Source: Candidatus Latescibacterota bacterium (lineage in GTDB: Bacteria > Latescibacterota > MVCY01). From it: a DNA stretch of 6,987 bases. Position 1 is the first letter of the stretch; every line of letters begins with the position of its first letter. Positions 1-6,339 of this stretch are shown here, piece after piece. The notes beneath the pieces are model-generated. The model made no database searches. It was not told the origin of the DNA and saw only the letters and a program-made list of their open reading frames with translations. Location of the stretch: NCBI GenBank assembly GCA_030669445.1, contig DAOVDP010000059.1:1-6987 (forward strand), given 5' to 3'. Position numbers and translations under genes: made by a program.

Positions 1-428
1 TGTCGATGTTTTGGGACCATCCACTCTTGGGTGTCGGGGCCAGAGGTTTCCCTGAATTATTCGACAAATACAGACCTGTTGGCTACCCAGTTTGGTGTCC
101 GGTGAGAGAAAGTCACACATATTTGGCTACCGTGTTAGCCGAGTTTGGTATTGTCGGATTTTTTCTTTTCCTGTGGTTTATAGTTACTGTCATAAAAGAA
201 GGCTTGGCGGGAATCAGAAGTATAGGCGATCACTACTTGAAAATCGCAGAAATTGGATTCGTAGCAGTGTTTATCGCATATCAAGTCAATATGCTTTTCA
301 CTGCATACATACATGATAACTTCTTCTGGTTGCTGACAGGAATGCTCTTTGCCACCAAAGAAATCGGCCAGAGGCTGAACCACTCGGACAGAAATGAAGA
401 TTCTTATATTGTCGCATCTGTTTCCTAA
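1..428 (+). CDS. O-antigen polymerase/ligase (Wzy/WaaL-type) membrane protein, C-terminal part
   Basis: This is the 3' end of a multispanning inner-membrane protein of the O-antigen ligase/polymerase (Wzy_C) type, which polymerises lipid-linked repeat units or transfers finished glycan at the periplasmic face. The reading frame is open to the window edge (first full codon at 3), so the Met at 6 is internal. Counting from that Met, residues 4-15 carry the family signature DHPLLGVGARGF. A conserved His (H37, in ESHTYL) precedes a hydrophobic segment at about 41-63, with further segments at about 80-101 and 106-117. The arrangement of a periplasmic loop, an H-x-x-L motif and an 'EFGIVG' helix is typical of the family's C-terminal end. 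The gene ends inside the next one (35-nt overlap), so the two are probably cotranscribed and translationally coupled. Whether it acts as polymerase (Wzy) or ligase (WaaL) cannot be decided from sequence alone. The family assignment is fairly secure. Confidence 0.82.
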   Translation, partial: SMFWDHPLLGVGARGFPELFDKYRPVGYPVWCPVRESHTYLATVLAEFGIVGFFLFLWFIVTVIKEGLAGIRSIGDHYLKIAEIGFVAVFIAYQVNMLFTAYIHDNFFWLLTGMLFATKEIGQRLNHSDRNEDSYIVASVS

Positions 429-1584
429 CGAGAGTAACCCTGTTTTAGGGGGCTTTGTGCGGGAAGAAGCGAGATTCTTAAGAAAACACTGTCAAGTGAA
501 AGTGATTGCACCGATAGCCTGGTTTCCCCCTATTCGGGGATTTGGGCGCTGGAGCCGAATAGGCCGAGTCTGCTCACGAGAATTGATAGACGGTCTTGAG
601 ATACTACATCCTCGATACCTCTTGTTTCCTCGAAAGATATTCTTCTCGCTGTGTTGGATTTCCTATCTGACCATGCTCCTTTGGACAATAAGAAATGGTG
701 ACTTTGATCTAATTCACGCTCATAGTGCCTATCCAGATGGACTTGCAGCTCTATTGTTTGGCAAGGCAGTCAAAAAGCCTGTCTTAATTACTGCTCATGG
801 CTCTGATATAAACCTATATCCGGAGGAAAGCAGGATAGGCAAGATCCTGGTTTGCCTTGCCCTTAGGCATTGCGATGCAGTTGTTGCCGTGAGTAGCGAT
901 CTGAAAAATCGGATTGAGAAACTCGGTGTTGACCGTGCGAAAGTGAGGGTAATACACAATGGAATTGACATCGCATTGTTCAGCCCTATGGAGAAGGAAA
1001 ATGCAGTCAGCCAAAAGGGATTGTCGAGGCGAAATAAGAGGATTCTATATGCAGGTGGACTTCTCCCTGTTAAAGGAGTGGGAGTCTTAATTGAAGCTAT
1101 GTCGATTTTGGCCATCTCCAGGAATGATATTGAGATGGTTCTGGTAGGAGCAAATAGGAAAGGGAGAACAGACAGAGAGTTTATTCATATGGCTAAGGAT
1201 CTTGGATTACAAGAGACGGTAATTTTTGTAGACAAGGTTCGGAATACTGAGATTCCTCTGTGGCTGGCCGCGTCTGATGTGTTTGTCCTGCCCAGCCTCT
1301 CTGAGGGATTTGGCCTCTCTCTGGTGGAAGCCTTGGCCTGTGGCAAACCAGTTGTATCTACCACCTGCGGTGGCCCTGAGGACATCGTTACTGAAGAGGT
1401 AGGCATCTTAGTTTCCTCCGGTGATGCTAAAGCCCTGGCCCGCGCAATTGCCTATGTATTGGATCATCCCGAAAAATACGATCCCGTGAGAATATCCTCC
1501 TACGTCCGCCAGCGATTCAACTTAGAGAAGATTGCATCTCAGATTTTTGACCTTTATCGCTCTCTGTGTAAAGTAACCTGCTAA
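394..1584 (+). CDS. Glycosyltransferase family 4 (GT-B fold)
   Basis: This 396-residue protein is a complete, cytoplasmic, retaining GT4 glycosyltransferase that probably adds one sugar of the polysaccharide repeat unit from a nucleotide-sugar donor. The N-terminal acceptor domain begins MKILILSHLFPNE with a G-G-x-x-V-R-E loop (19-24) and contains DLIHAHSAYPDG (105-115) and TAHGSD (133-138). The linker VIHNGID (187-193) leads into the donor domain with YAGGLLPVKG (219-228, K227). The diagnostic E-x7-E motif is in EGFGLSLVE (E304 and E312), followed by ACGKPVVST. Length is normal for the family. The start at 394 fits the N-terminal beta strand of the fold. No strong Shine-Dalgarno precedes it, and the start lies inside the upstream polymerase gene, which suggests translational coupling. 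Donor and acceptor cannot be assigned from sequence. Confidence 0.93.
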   Translation: MKILILSHLFPNESNPVLGGFVREEARFLRKHCQVKVIAPIAWFPPIRGFGRWSRIGRVCSRELIDGLEILHPRYLLFPRKIFFSLCWISYLTMLLWTIRNGDFDLIHAHSAYPDGLAALLFGKAVKKPVLITAHGSDINLYPEESRIGKILVCLALRHCDAVVAVSSDLKNRIEKLGVDRAKVRVIHNGIDIALFSPMEKENAVSQKGLSRRNKRILYAGGLLPVKGVGVLIEAMSILAISRNDIEMVLVGANRKGRTDREFIHMAKDLGLQETVIFVDKVRNTEIPLWLAASDVFVLPSLSEGFGLSLVEALACGKPVVSTTCGGPEDIVTEEVGILVSSGDAKALARAIAYVLDHPEKYDPVRISSYVRQRFNLEKIASQIFDLYRSLCKVTC

Positions 1585-1667
1585 AAGATGGGGTTGTGTC
1601 TCTCGAGGGTTGATCGTCCCAAGGTTTCTCCTCTAACCTCACGATTGGGGTGTTTCGGAGTTACCCG

Positions 1668-1696
1668 TTGACGGGTTTGCGATGAACCGCTAAAAC
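1668..1696 (+). promoter_or_regulatory. Candidate sigma70-type promoter upstream of the lipoprotein gene
   Basis: In the 166-nt gap between the first glycosyltransferase gene and the lipoprotein gene, TTGACG (1668-1673, 5 of 6 to the -35 consensus) is followed after exactly 17 nt by TAAAAC (1691-1696, 4 of 6 to the -10 consensus). Transcription would start near 1703, about 48 nt before the ATG at 1751. The -35 box lies in a small hairpin, ACCCG (1663-1667)/CGGGT (1672-1676) with a TTGA loop. That hairpin has only a three-T tail, so it is a poor terminator candidate. The match could be chance. The position, just where operon continuity breaks, is the main support. Confidence 0.35.
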
Positions 1697-1707
1697 AGTA
1701 TCTCCGT

Positions 1708-1743
1708 TTCAAGTTCATCACCTTGCCCCAACAACTTGGAGGT
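1708..1743 (+). promoter_or_regulatory. Strong RBS with a possible occluding hairpin
   Basis: GGAGGT (1738-1743) is a near-perfect Shine-Dalgarno 7 nt before ATG 1751, and it fixes that start over an in-frame TTG at 1736 that lies within the SD region. TTCAAGTT (1708-1715) can pair with AACTTGGA (1733-1740), with one G-T wobble and a 17-nt loop, covering the first half of the SD. ATCTCC (1700-1705) could alternatively pair with the whole GGAGGT, with one wobble. The RBS itself is secure; the regulatory hairpin is only a possibility. Confidence 0.55.
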
Positions 1744-1750
1744 GGCTCGA

Positions 1751-2803
1751 ATGAAGAGATTGTTATTGGTATTGGCGGTGTTGGGCTTAATATCAGGATG
1801 TAGTCGGTCACCGACCGGGCCCGATGTTTCTCTGACACCTCAGAATTATCAAGTAATTGAAGAGAGTGCTGTCCCCAAGTTTCAGGGAATATTGGAAATT
1901 CCAACGTACGATGGCTCTGGCCAGGCAGTTCACCCAGATATTATTTACCTAAGAGAGGGATTTAGGGGGTTCCATTTCTTCATGGTGGTAACCCCGTATC
2001 CCTACGGTGATAATCAAGTTGAAAATCCCTGTCTCTTAGCAAGCAATGATGGTGTGAGTTTCGTTGAGCCCATTTTCGGGATGAATCCTTTAGCTCCTAC
2101 TCCCCCCGGAGGCCGTTGCTGCCATAACTGCGATCCAAACATTCTCTTTAATTATGAGACCGAAGAATTTTGGATATACTACCTGGAAGTTATCAATCCA
2201 GATTACTATGCCTTGAAGCTCCTCCGTTCCTGTGATTTGGAGAATTGGCGTCTCTCCGAACTCATCCGCTGGGATCTTTCAAATGATGACTGTGTTGTTT
2301 CTCCTTGCGTATTTAAAATAGATGGAGGGTATGTTTTGATCTATGCCGATGGTAAGGGTCATTGTAACATAAGATACTTAGAATCGCCTGATGGGCTCCA
2401 CTGGGAAAAGAGGGATGCCATTGAATTAAACATCCCGTGGCCTGATGGTTTTCAACCCTGGCATTGCGACCTTGTCAGTGATGGAACCCAATTCTATCTT
2501 TTGGCAAACGGGTGGCGAGATTGTAAGCCTTTTGAACGCCAGAATCTGTATTTGGCTCGATCGTGGAATTTAATAGATTGGACGGTCCTTCCCGAGCCTA
2601 TAATCCATAGCTCAGAAGAAAAGCCCCTAATTTATAGAAGTACTGGATTGATAGCCCCAGGGAAGTTAATTATTTATTTTTCTCAAAGAACTGCCCAAGG
2701 AGAATGGCAGATTGGCTGCAAAAATATTTCGCTGAATACTCAGGAAACTATCCTATCTCTTAAGAGGATAAAGTGTCCCATAGCTCTGAAAATTATTGGA
2801 TAG
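1751..2803 (+). CDS. Exported lipoprotein, glycoside-hydrolase-like beta-propeller (GH43/GH32/GH130-like)
   Basis: This 350-residue predicted lipoprotein starts MKRLLLVLAVLGLISGC, a type II signal peptide with lipobox ISGC and lipidated C17. Ser at +2 would direct it to the outer membrane under the E. coli Lol rule. The mature part resembles five-bladed beta-propeller glycosidases and related polysaccharide-cluster proteins. It has HPDIIYL (61-67), a FFMVVTPYP strand (76-84), ENPCLLASNDG (91-101, the 'ENPxxxxSNDG' blade motif), NPL (112-114), HNCDPNILFN (125-134, where relatives as I recall them have H-N-S-D-P), then repeated 'DLENW' and 'SPDGLHWEK' blade-type strands. Asp/Glu residues near 62, 91 and 128 are possible active-site acids but are not assignable with confidence. 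Twelve Cys besides C17, including C123-C124-x-x-C127, are unusual. A likely role is trimming or binding the exported polysaccharide; it could equally be a non-catalytic propeller. The strong RBS fixes this ATG. Confidence 0.78.
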   Translation: MKRLLLVLAVLGLISGCSRSPTGPDVSLTPQNYQVIEESAVPKFQGILEIPTYDGSGQAVHPDIIYLREGFRGFHFFMVVTPYPYGDNQVENPCLLASNDGVSFVEPIFGMNPLAPTPPGGRCCHNCDPNILFNYETEEFWIYYLEVINPDYYALKLLRSCDLENWRLSELIRWDLSNDDCVVSPCVFKIDGGYVLIYADGKGHCNIRYLESPDGLHWEKRDAIELNIPWPDGFQPWHCDLVSDGTQFYLLANGWRDCKPFERQNLYLARSWNLIDWTVLPEPIIHSSEEKPLIYRSTGLIAPGKLIIYFSQRTAQGEWQIGCKNISLNTQETILSLKRIKCPIALKIIG

Positions 2804-2807
2804 GCCG

Positions 2808-4019
2808 ATGAAAGTATGTATGCTGACATCAGCACATTCACCTTTTGATGTTCGGGTGTTCCAGAGAGAGGCAAAGAGTCTGGCAAGATCGAAATGTCAC
2901 AAAGTGACAATAATAGCACCCTATACTGGCTTGGGTCTTGAAGACCCCAAATTAGAAGGTGTAGAGGTTTTCGTAGTTCCTAAATACAGGTACAAGTTTT
3001 TGATGAGGGTTGTTACCATTCTACGACTCCTTTATAAAGCATGGGGAGTTAGAGCAGCTGTCTACCATTGTCATGAGTTCGACATCTTCCTGGGGAGTAT
3101 TATTCTCAAGCTATTATTAAATGCAAAGATAGTCTACGACGTTCATGAACATTTCCCGGCTAAAGTCTCTGAATATCCGATATTCCCCAGTTTTTCTGCG
3201 TCGATTGTCAGGCTACTCCTTGAGAAGATAGAGACCCTATTCTGTCACTTTGCAGATCAGATATTCACAGTCAACAGTACACTAAGAAAACGATTCCTTG
3301 GTGCAAATAAATCTACTACTGTCCTGTGCAACTGTCCCTTCTTGGAATTGTACGCGCCGCAAAAAAATCAGACAATGTCCCGAAAATATGGTAACGGCAA
3401 GGTAGTAGTATATGAAGGGGCGGTTAGCAGGAAAAGAGGAATAGATAAATTCCTGCTTGCTCTCCCAGAAGTTAAGAAAAGATTCTCTGACATAATGTTC
3501 TTAGTTATCGGTGACGTTTTCTACGATGCGAAAGCGAAAAGATGGATTGACAACTATATAGCAACAGAAGGTTTGAACAACAACTTTAAGATAACTGGCT
3601 GGGTTTCGTATGGAGAGATCCCTGAGTTGTTGGCGATTGCAAATGTAGGGGTGATCCTATTTCAGCCGGTGTCCTACAACAATTTTATAGGGCTTCCCAA
3701 CAAACTGTTCGAGTATATGGCTTGTGGCATTCCGGTCGTTGCGTGCGATTTTCCGGAGATTCGGGCAGTTGTGGAGGAATCGCAATGTGGCATATTGATA
3801 GATCCCACAAAACCTAACGCAATTGCAGAGGCAATAAGTTATCTCTTAGAACATCCCCAGGTAGCTAAAGCGATGGGAGAGAACGGCAGAAAAGCAGTTG
3901 AGAACAAATACAACTGGGGAGAGATGGAGGTGAAGTTACTGAAAGATTATGGGGCACTGGATACAAGAATCCGATCACATAAAAGTAGTGCAACTACCAA
4001 AACTTCCCATTGGTTCTGA
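2808..4019 (+). CDS. Glycosyltransferase family 4, second enzyme (GT-B fold)
   Basis: This 403-residue cytoplasmic GT-B glycosyltransferase is predicted to add a sugar during repeat-unit assembly. The N-terminal domain has MKVCMLTSAHSPFDVRVFQREAKSL-type features: the SPFDVRVFQRE loop (11-21) is typical of a GT4 subgroup. YHCHEFD (86-92) and VYDVHEHFP (109-117) follow. The donor domain contains VYEGAVSRKRGID (201-213), with the G-R/K phosphate-binding pattern, and GLPNKLFEYMACGIPVV (295-311) around E302. The first Glu of the usual E-x7-E pair is replaced by I294, as is common in the 'NKLFEYMA' subgroup, so this is not evidence of inactivity. The ATG at 2808 is preferred over the in-frame TTG at 2796, which overlaps the lipoprotein stop codon. 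With this start the gap is only 4 nt, and GGATAGG just upstream may serve as a weak SD. It is coupled to the lipoprotein gene. Sugar specificity is unknown. Confidence 0.92.
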   Translation: MKVCMLTSAHSPFDVRVFQREAKSLARSKCHKVTIIAPYTGLGLEDPKLEGVEVFVVPKYRYKFLMRVVTILRLLYKAWGVRAAVYHCHEFDIFLGSIILKLLLNAKIVYDVHEHFPAKVSEYPIFPSFSASIVRLLLEKIETLFCHFADQIFTVNSTLRKRFLGANKSTTVLCNCPFLELYAPQKNQTMSRKYGNGKVVVYEGAVSRKRGIDKFLLALPEVKKRFSDIMFLVIGDVFYDAKAKRWIDNYIATEGLNNNFKITGWVSYGEIPELLAIANVGVILFQPVSYNNFIGLPNKLFEYMACGIPVVACDFPEIRAVVEESQCGILIDPTKPNAIAEAISYLLEHPQVAKAMGENGRKAVENKYNWGEMEVKLLKDYGALDTRIRSHKSSATTKTSHWF

Positions 4020-4045
4020 GTTCAACTGTGAATCGTATGCTCTGT

Positions 4046-4052
4046 AGAAGGT
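4046..4052 (+). promoter_or_regulatory. RBS of the C5-epimerase gene
   Basis: AGAAGGT lies 4 nt before the ATG at 4057 in the 37-nt gap after the glycosyltransferase stop codon. It supports this start, which in turn includes the hydrophobic export segment. I see no convincing terminator or promoter in the gap, so the gene is probably cotranscribed with the two before it. Confidence 0.5.
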
Positions 4053-4056
4053 CTTT

Positions 4057-5004
4057 ATGCTGAACAGAAACCCTCTAATGTTGGGAATTGTTGTTCTGGG
4101 TTTGTTTATAGTTACGCTATTTTCCACATGTTCAGATAATGTTGATGTTATAGGTCCAGATGAAATGTACAATATTATAGAGTATGATATAACCGAATTG
4201 AATTACAATGAACTACCTTACGCAGGTCATAGCCTGGCTTCTTTTGATAATTATCCCACTGATGATAAGGGAGTAATGATCTATATTCGCCAAGGGAAGA
4301 GATATTATCATCCATGGCAAATTGCTCAAAAAGCAATCCACTTCTTGGACAGCTATGTGCAAACAAATGATCCAGTGTATCTTGACAAAACTGAGTTGTT
4401 TGCAAATAAACTACTGGAGACCTCTGTTAAATCAAGAGGTGCTGTTTACTTTCCATATCGCTTTGATTTTCTATTACATGATATTGAAGGAGAAAAGATG
4501 GTAGCTCCTTGGTATTCTGGAATGGCGCAAGGGGTTGGTTTGTCTTTGTTTGTGCGCCTATATCGGTTCACTGGCAAGGACGAATACTTGAAAACATCTG
4601 AAGAAGTATTCACCAGTTTCACTCACCTCAAGGAAGAAGGAGATCCTTGGGTAGTGTATGTGGATGAGTTTGGCTACCTTTGGATTGAAGAGTATCCCAT
4701 GGAATTGCCGAATAATACATTGAACGGGTTCATATTTGGAATATATGGGCTGTACGACTATTGCCTTGTCAACAACGACAAGAAAAGTAAGCAGTTATTG
4801 CAGGCTTGTTTGACAACAATTCGTCAATACATTTCAGAATTCAGAAGAGAATCTGATGTCAGTCTTTATTGTTTGAAACATCAAATACAGAGCTCAACTT
4901 ACCATAGAATTCATATTAAGCAGCTTGATATGCTATATAGAATCAGCGGTGAGCCTTATTTTAAAGAAATGTCAGAGAATTTCTACAATGACTATCACGA
5001 ATAA
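4057..5004 (+). CDS. Membrane-anchored D-glucuronyl C5-epimerase (GLCE C-terminal domain family)
   Basis: This 315-residue protein matches the catalytic C-terminal domain of heparosan/heparan glucuronyl C5-epimerase, which converts D-glucuronate to L-iduronate within a polymer. Visible signatures are HPWQIAQKAI (85-94), APWYSGMAQG (150-159), WIEEYP (209-214) with LNGFIFGIYGLYD (222-234), SLYCLKH (269-275) and TYHRIHIKQL (281-290). Compared from memory with human GLCE, Y213, Y271 and Y282 line up with Y500 (EEYP), Y560 (YDLRH) and Y578 (DYHTTHINQL), residues implicated in catalysis. It is about half the length of the animal enzyme and lacks most of its N-terminal region. Residues 8-24 are hydrophobic and end in FSTC25, a non-ideal lipobox (Phe at -3, Thr at -1), so it is a lipoprotein or an N-anchored protein with the domain outside the cytoplasm. 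The coding sequence is conspicuously AT-rich (18 G+C of 60 at 4141-4200). The polymer it acts on is unknown and need not be heparosan. Confidence 0.88.
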   Translation: MLNRNPLMLGIVVLGLFIVTLFSTCSDNVDVIGPDEMYNIIEYDITELNYNELPYAGHSLASFDNYPTDDKGVMIYIRQGKRYYHPWQIAQKAIHFLDSYVQTNDPVYLDKTELFANKLLETSVKSRGAVYFPYRFDFLLHDIEGEKMVAPWYSGMAQGVGLSLFVRLYRFTGKDEYLKTSEEVFTSFTHLKEEGDPWVVYVDEFGYLWIEEYPMELPNNTLNGFIFGIYGLYDYCLVNNDKKSKQLLQACLTTIRQYISEFRRESDVSLYCLKHQIQSSTYHRIHIKQLDMLYRISGEPYFKEMSENFYNDYHE

Positions 5005-5059
5005 ATCTATCTCTTCCATAGCCGTTTGGGGATGTACCTGTTAGGAGTAGAGTAGTAGG

Positions 5060-5079
5060 GCGGGATTCCCTTCCCGGCG
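5060..5079. repeat. Small GC-rich hairpin element
   Basis: CGGGA (5061-5065) and TCCCG (5072-5076) form a perfect 5-bp stem around a 6-nt pyrimidine-rich loop, with further partial complementarity outside it. There is no following T-tract, so it is not a canonical rho-independent terminator. It sits about 20 nt before the larger palindrome, in the gap between the epimerase gene and wecB. It could be part of the same intergenic repeat region or a weak 3'-end structure for the preceding operon. Confidence 0.4.
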
Positions 5080-5100
5080 TTATGAAGGTTATATTTCCCC

Positions 5101-5183
5101 TGTCATTGGAGGAGCACAGCGACGAAGCAGTCTTATTGGAGTCTAACTATTTAGAGATTGCTTCGCAATCGCTCGCAATGACG
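5101..5183. repeat. Imperfect intergenic palindrome (REP/MITE-like)
   Basis: The outer ends GTCATTG (5102-5108) and CAATGAC (5176-5182) are perfect inverted copies. Further in, GAAGCAGTCT (5124-5133) pairs with AGATTGCTTC (5155-5164) at 9 of 10 positions. The arms differ in between, with the left arm short by about 3 nt after GTCATTG. The right arm also holds its own hairpin, GATTGC (5156-5161)/GCAATC (5165-5170), with a TTC loop. The sequence resembles the 'GTCATTGCGAGGAGC...GAAGCAATCT' type of dispersed palindrome I recall from many environmental bacterial genomes. Copy number cannot be judged from this window. No coding potential is apparent in 5005-5220. Confidence 0.72.
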
Positions 5184-5220
5184 AATTATTGTAGCGTTAT
5201 TTAGGAAACGATGTACTAAC

Positions 5221-6339
5221 ATGAAAATCTTCAATTTCGTGGGTGCCAGGCCAAACTTTGTGAAGGTGTTGCCCATTTTGCAGGCAATTGCTGCTTATAA
5301 CTCCGAAGCGGGAAAGTCAACTGATAAGATAACTGAGGTCTTAGTTCACACTGGCCAGCACTATGATTACCAGATGTCTGAAATCTTTTTTGACCAATTG
5401 GGACTCAAACCGCCTGATTACAACCTGGGAGTGGGCTCAGGCCCCCAGGGTTGGCAGACAGGGGAGATGTTAGCCAGAGCAGAGAGGGTGCTTCTGGACG
5501 AAAGACCAGATGTAGCTATAGTTTATGGAGATACAAATTCTACTTTGGCAGGAGCCCTGGCGGCCGCTAAATTGCTTATCCCAGTAGCCCACATCGAGGC
5601 AGGCCTGAGGAGCTACAACCGCAAGATGCCCGAAGAGATAAACCGGATACTGACCGATCGGCTCTCTGCCTACCTTTTTTGCCCTACCCAAAGAGCAGTG
5701 GAGAATTTAGCCCAGGAGGGGATGACCACCGGAGTTCACTTAGTTGGCGATGTGATGTACGACGCCCTTCTCCATAACATAGAGATTGCCCAGACAAAAT
5801 CCCGGATTTTAGCCAGGCTTGCCCTCAAGCCCAAAAGTTATCTGTTAGCCAGTGTCCATCGGGCGGAGAACACCGACGATTCAGAGAATCTGGAGAGTAT
5901 TCTGGCCGCCTTCTGCCAGTTAGAGCAACCGCTGGTTCTTCCCCTTCACCCTCGCACCAGGAAAAGGATCGCCCAATTAGACCTGATGGCTCTTCTGGAG
6001 AACGATAGTAACCTGAAGATAATTGACCCGGTGAGCTACTTGGATATGTTGGTGCTGGAGAGAAATGCCAAGAAAATTCTCACTGACTCAGGCGGCATAC
6101 AGAAAGAAGCCTATTGGTTGAAGGTACCTTGCATTACTCTCCGCCGGGAAACCGAATGGCCCGAGACAGTGGAGACCGGCTGGAACAGATTGGTGGGAGC
6201 GAATAAGGAGAAAATAGCAGTATCGGTGAATGAACTATCGCCTGAGCCCCACACTCTACCGCAGGCTTATGGCGATTGCCACAGCAGTGAAAGGATACTG
6301 GAGATACTTGTGCCCAGATCGAAAAAAAATGAACACTGA
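5221..6339 (+). CDS. wecB: UDP-N-acetylglucosamine 2-epimerase, non-hydrolysing
   Basis: This 372-residue cytoplasmic enzyme interconverts UDP-GlcNAc and UDP-ManNAc, the latter being the precursor of ManNAc or, after WecC oxidation, ManNAcA residues in surface glycans. E. coli WecB is similar in length (376 residues). Family motifs are in order: GARPNFVKV (8-16), HTGQHYDYQMSE (43-54), YGDTNSTLAGALAAAK (102-117), HIEAGLRS (124-131), MPEEINR (136-142), SVHRAEN (211-217), PLHPRTRK (241-248), TDSGGIQKEA (288-297) and RRETEWPETVETG (308-320). By alignment from memory, D104, E126, E138 and H213 correspond to E. coli D95, E117, E131 and H213, so the active site looks intact. Upstream, AGGA (5203-5206) is 14 nt from the ATG, with a tiny ATG-TAC-TAA reading frame (5211-5219) in between. 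The last codons (NEH and stop) lie in the following repeat. The gene is GC-richer than the preceding epimerase gene (35 G+C of 60 at 5581-5640). Confidence 0.96.
   Translation: MKIFNFVGARPNFVKVLPILQAIAAYNSEAGKSTDKITEVLVHTGQHYDYQMSEIFFDQLGLKPPDYNLGVGSGPQGWQTGEMLARAERVLLDERPDVAIVYGDTNSTLAGALAAAKLLIPVAHIEAGLRSYNRKMPEEINRILTDRLSAYLFCPTQRAVENLAQEGMTTGVHLVGDVMYDALLHNIEIAQTKSRILARLALKPKSYLLASVHRAENTDDSENLESILAAFCQLEQPLVLPLHPRTRKRIAQLDLMALLENDSNLKIIDPVSYLDMLVLERNAKKILTDSGGIQKEAYWLKVPCITLRRETEWPETVETGWNRLVGANKEKIAVSVNELSPEPHTLPQAYGDCHSSERILEILVPRSKKNEH

Noticed and set aside
6..428. Complete 140-residue gene starting at the ATG at 6
   Set aside because: The frame is open upstream to the window edge and the sequence begins in the middle of a conserved Wzy_C-type motif, so this Met is internal and the gene is truncated by the window.
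795..1115. Antisense reading frame of 106 codons inside the first glycosyltransferase
   Set aside because: It lies wholly opposite a well-supported GT4 gene and shows no recognisable domain or RBS; it is a shadow of that gene.
1663..1678. Rho-independent terminator after the first glycosyltransferase
   Set aside because: The ACCCG/CGGGT stem has only 5 bp and is followed by just three T before GCG, too weak to call a terminator.
1736..1750. TTG start for the lipoprotein gene, giving 5 extra residues
   Set aside because: This codon overlaps the Shine-Dalgarno GGAGGT, and the ATG at 1751 has ideal spacing and gives a standard lipoprotein signal peptide.
1581..1904. Antisense frame across the 1585-1750 gap
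   Set aside because: It is low-complexity (Pro/Ser-rich), matches no family I recognise, and runs opposite the strong RBS and signal peptide of the lipoprotein gene.
2796..2807. TTG start for the second glycosyltransferase
   Set aside because: The ATG at 2808 begins exactly at the conserved first beta strand (MKVCMLTSAH), and the four extra residues match nothing in the family.
4175..4405. Antisense 76-codon frame inside the C5-epimerase gene
   Set aside because: The sense strand encodes conserved epimerase motifs throughout, and the antisense product has no recognisable features.
5061..5076. Terminator for the epimerase operon
   Set aside because: The 5-bp stem has no T-tract after it and lies about 57 nt past the stop codon; it is better described as a hairpin element.
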